Assembly (NCBI GenBank): GCA_021734595.1
Contig: JAIPIO010000248.1
Location: 1-5,796, forward strand
Reading direction: 5' to 3'
Source: Kiritimatiellales bacterium
GTDB lineage: Bacteria; Verrucomicrobiota; Kiritimatiellia; Kiritimatiellales; Pontiellaceae
Length of the DNA: 5,796 nt
Both the position numbers and the translations under genes were made by a program. Under the pieces are notes generated by a model. The model saw only the letters and a list, made by a program, of their open reading frames with translations. It ran no database searches and was not told where the DNA came from. Of this stretch, positions 5,280-5,796 are shown one piece after another (the first letter of the stretch is position 1; every line of letters starts with the position of its first letter).

Positions 5280-5796
5280 CTAGCTCTTTTCGATCTCAAC
5301 CATGTGGAATACGGTGTCGTCGCCACCTTCGTGCCTCAACTGAAGTTCCGCGTTGCGCAGAACCTTTCCGGGCATCGTGACCGAAACGGTTTTCCATTCG
5401 CCACTATCCGTCTTGCGAACCATCTTTTTGACGGACGTACCGGAGACGCCCAAAGACCAGTTGCCCGTCCCCTTGTCGAGATAGGTGACGCGCACCTCCA
5501 CCTGGTCGGCCTTGAACGCCTTGTCGAGTTGGAAGCGCATCTGTTTTTTGCCGGATTTTTGTTCAAACGTACGCGCAAAGCGCCCGTAGATGGAATCATC
5601 GACATTCCACAAGCCAACGTCGCCCGAGCCGGGATCGACCTGCGTCAGGAAACGGGAATAGTTACCGGGAAGAATCCCCCAGCCCACATCGTTGTAGCCC
5701 TTGCGCTTGCGGTTGACCATCCCGCCACCCAGCGCCTTTTCGGATCGTCCATGCGCGCGCCGTATTTGGCGTAGGCCTCCGCAATCTTCAGGTAGC
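5280..5796 (-). CDS. C-terminal part of an unrecognised protein, with an apparent frameshift; N-terminus beyond the right edge
   Basis: The stop is TAG at 5280-5282. Upstream to 5741 the frame reads ...EKALGGGMVNRKRKGYNDVGW, ILPGNYSRFLTQVDPGSGDVGLW, then a beta-rich tail ending in VEIEKS. From 5794 to 5742 the sensible reading is in another frame: YLKIAEAYAKYGARMDDP. The two join as DDP-EK if one base is restored between 5742 and 5741. An internal ATG at 5720 would give a 146-residue protein, but the coding pattern runs past it, so it is probably not the true start. The tail (from about YGRFARTFEQ, with a WSLGVSG strand) looks like a beta-sandwich at the end of a larger secreted enzyme. I do not recognise the family; a carbohydrate-active role is inferred only from the neighbours. 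Either the gene is broken or the sequence has an indel error. Confidence 0.6.
   Translation of the reverse strand, partial: LPEDCGGLRQIRRAHGRSEKALGGGMVNRKRKGYNDVGWGILPGNYSRFLTQVDPGSGDVGLWNVDDSIYGRFARTFEQKSGKKQMRFQLDKAFKADQVEVRVTYLDKGTGNWSLGVSGTSVKKMVRKTDSGEWKTVSVTMPGKVLRNAELQLRHEGGDDTVFHMVEIEKS

Noticed and set aside
5735..5750. Programmed -1 frameshift at CCGAAAAG
   Set aside because: The sequence does not form a canonical X-XXY-YYZ slippery heptamer in the incoming frame and I see no clear stimulatory structure; an indel is simpler.
5139..5774. Plus-strand frame of 211 codons over the right end
   Set aside because: It is antisense to the right-edge gene, whose reverse frame gives a more natural protein; the composition (rich in R, H, F) is typical of a shadow frame.

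Overview
The window suggests a marine or gut-type polysaccharide degrader of the PVC superphylum. A Kiritimatiellota/Verrucomicrobiota relative (Pontiella-like, sulfatase-rich) is my best guess. The reasons are the gene mix (secreted Cys-type sulfatase, GH127, beta-helix hydrolase), moderately high GC, AAGGA-type ribosome binding sites, and palindromic and CGTG-type intergenic repeats. This is inference from gene content; no rRNA or other phylogenetic marker is present.

All genes read on the minus strand, so transcription runs from right to left. From right to left they are: (1) 5796-5280, the C-terminal end of a larger protein I do not recognise, cut by the right edge and carrying an apparent one-base frameshift near 5741/5742; (2) a 279-nt intergenic region (5001-5279) with three regularly spaced palindromes, an 18-bp perfect palindrome and a candidate promoter; (3) 5000-2919, a complete secreted GH127 glycosidase (DUF1680, beta-L-arabinofuranosidase-like) with its Cys/Glu zinc-thiolate site intact; (4) a 138-nt gap with two modules of CGTG-type tandem repeats; (5) 2780-1170, a complete secreted sulfatase resembling iduronate-2-sulfatase (S1_7-like), with all active-site residues in place; (6) 1156-1, the N-terminal 385 residues of a secreted right-handed beta-helix glycosidase (GH28/GH49-like), starting 13 nt after the sulfatase stop and cut by the left edge.

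The three recognised proteins carry Sec signal peptides. Together they look like part of a catabolic locus for a sulfated polysaccharide: the beta-helix enzyme would cleave the backbone or a long chain, the sulfatase would remove sulfate esters, and the GH127 enzyme would release a terminal sugar (L-arabinofuranose, or possibly an anhydro-galactose as in carrageenan-type systems). The substrate cannot be fixed from this window.

The least explained signal is the motif TTCCAA-N3-TTGGAA. Two exact copies and one copy with a single mismatch lie in front of the GH127 gene, with centres 32 and 31 bp apart, close to three helical turns each. Two of them overlay the candidate promoter. Two further exact copies lie inside the GH127 and sulfatase coding sequences. 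They may be operators for a locus regulator or members of a dispersed palindromic repeat family; a genome-wide count would decide.
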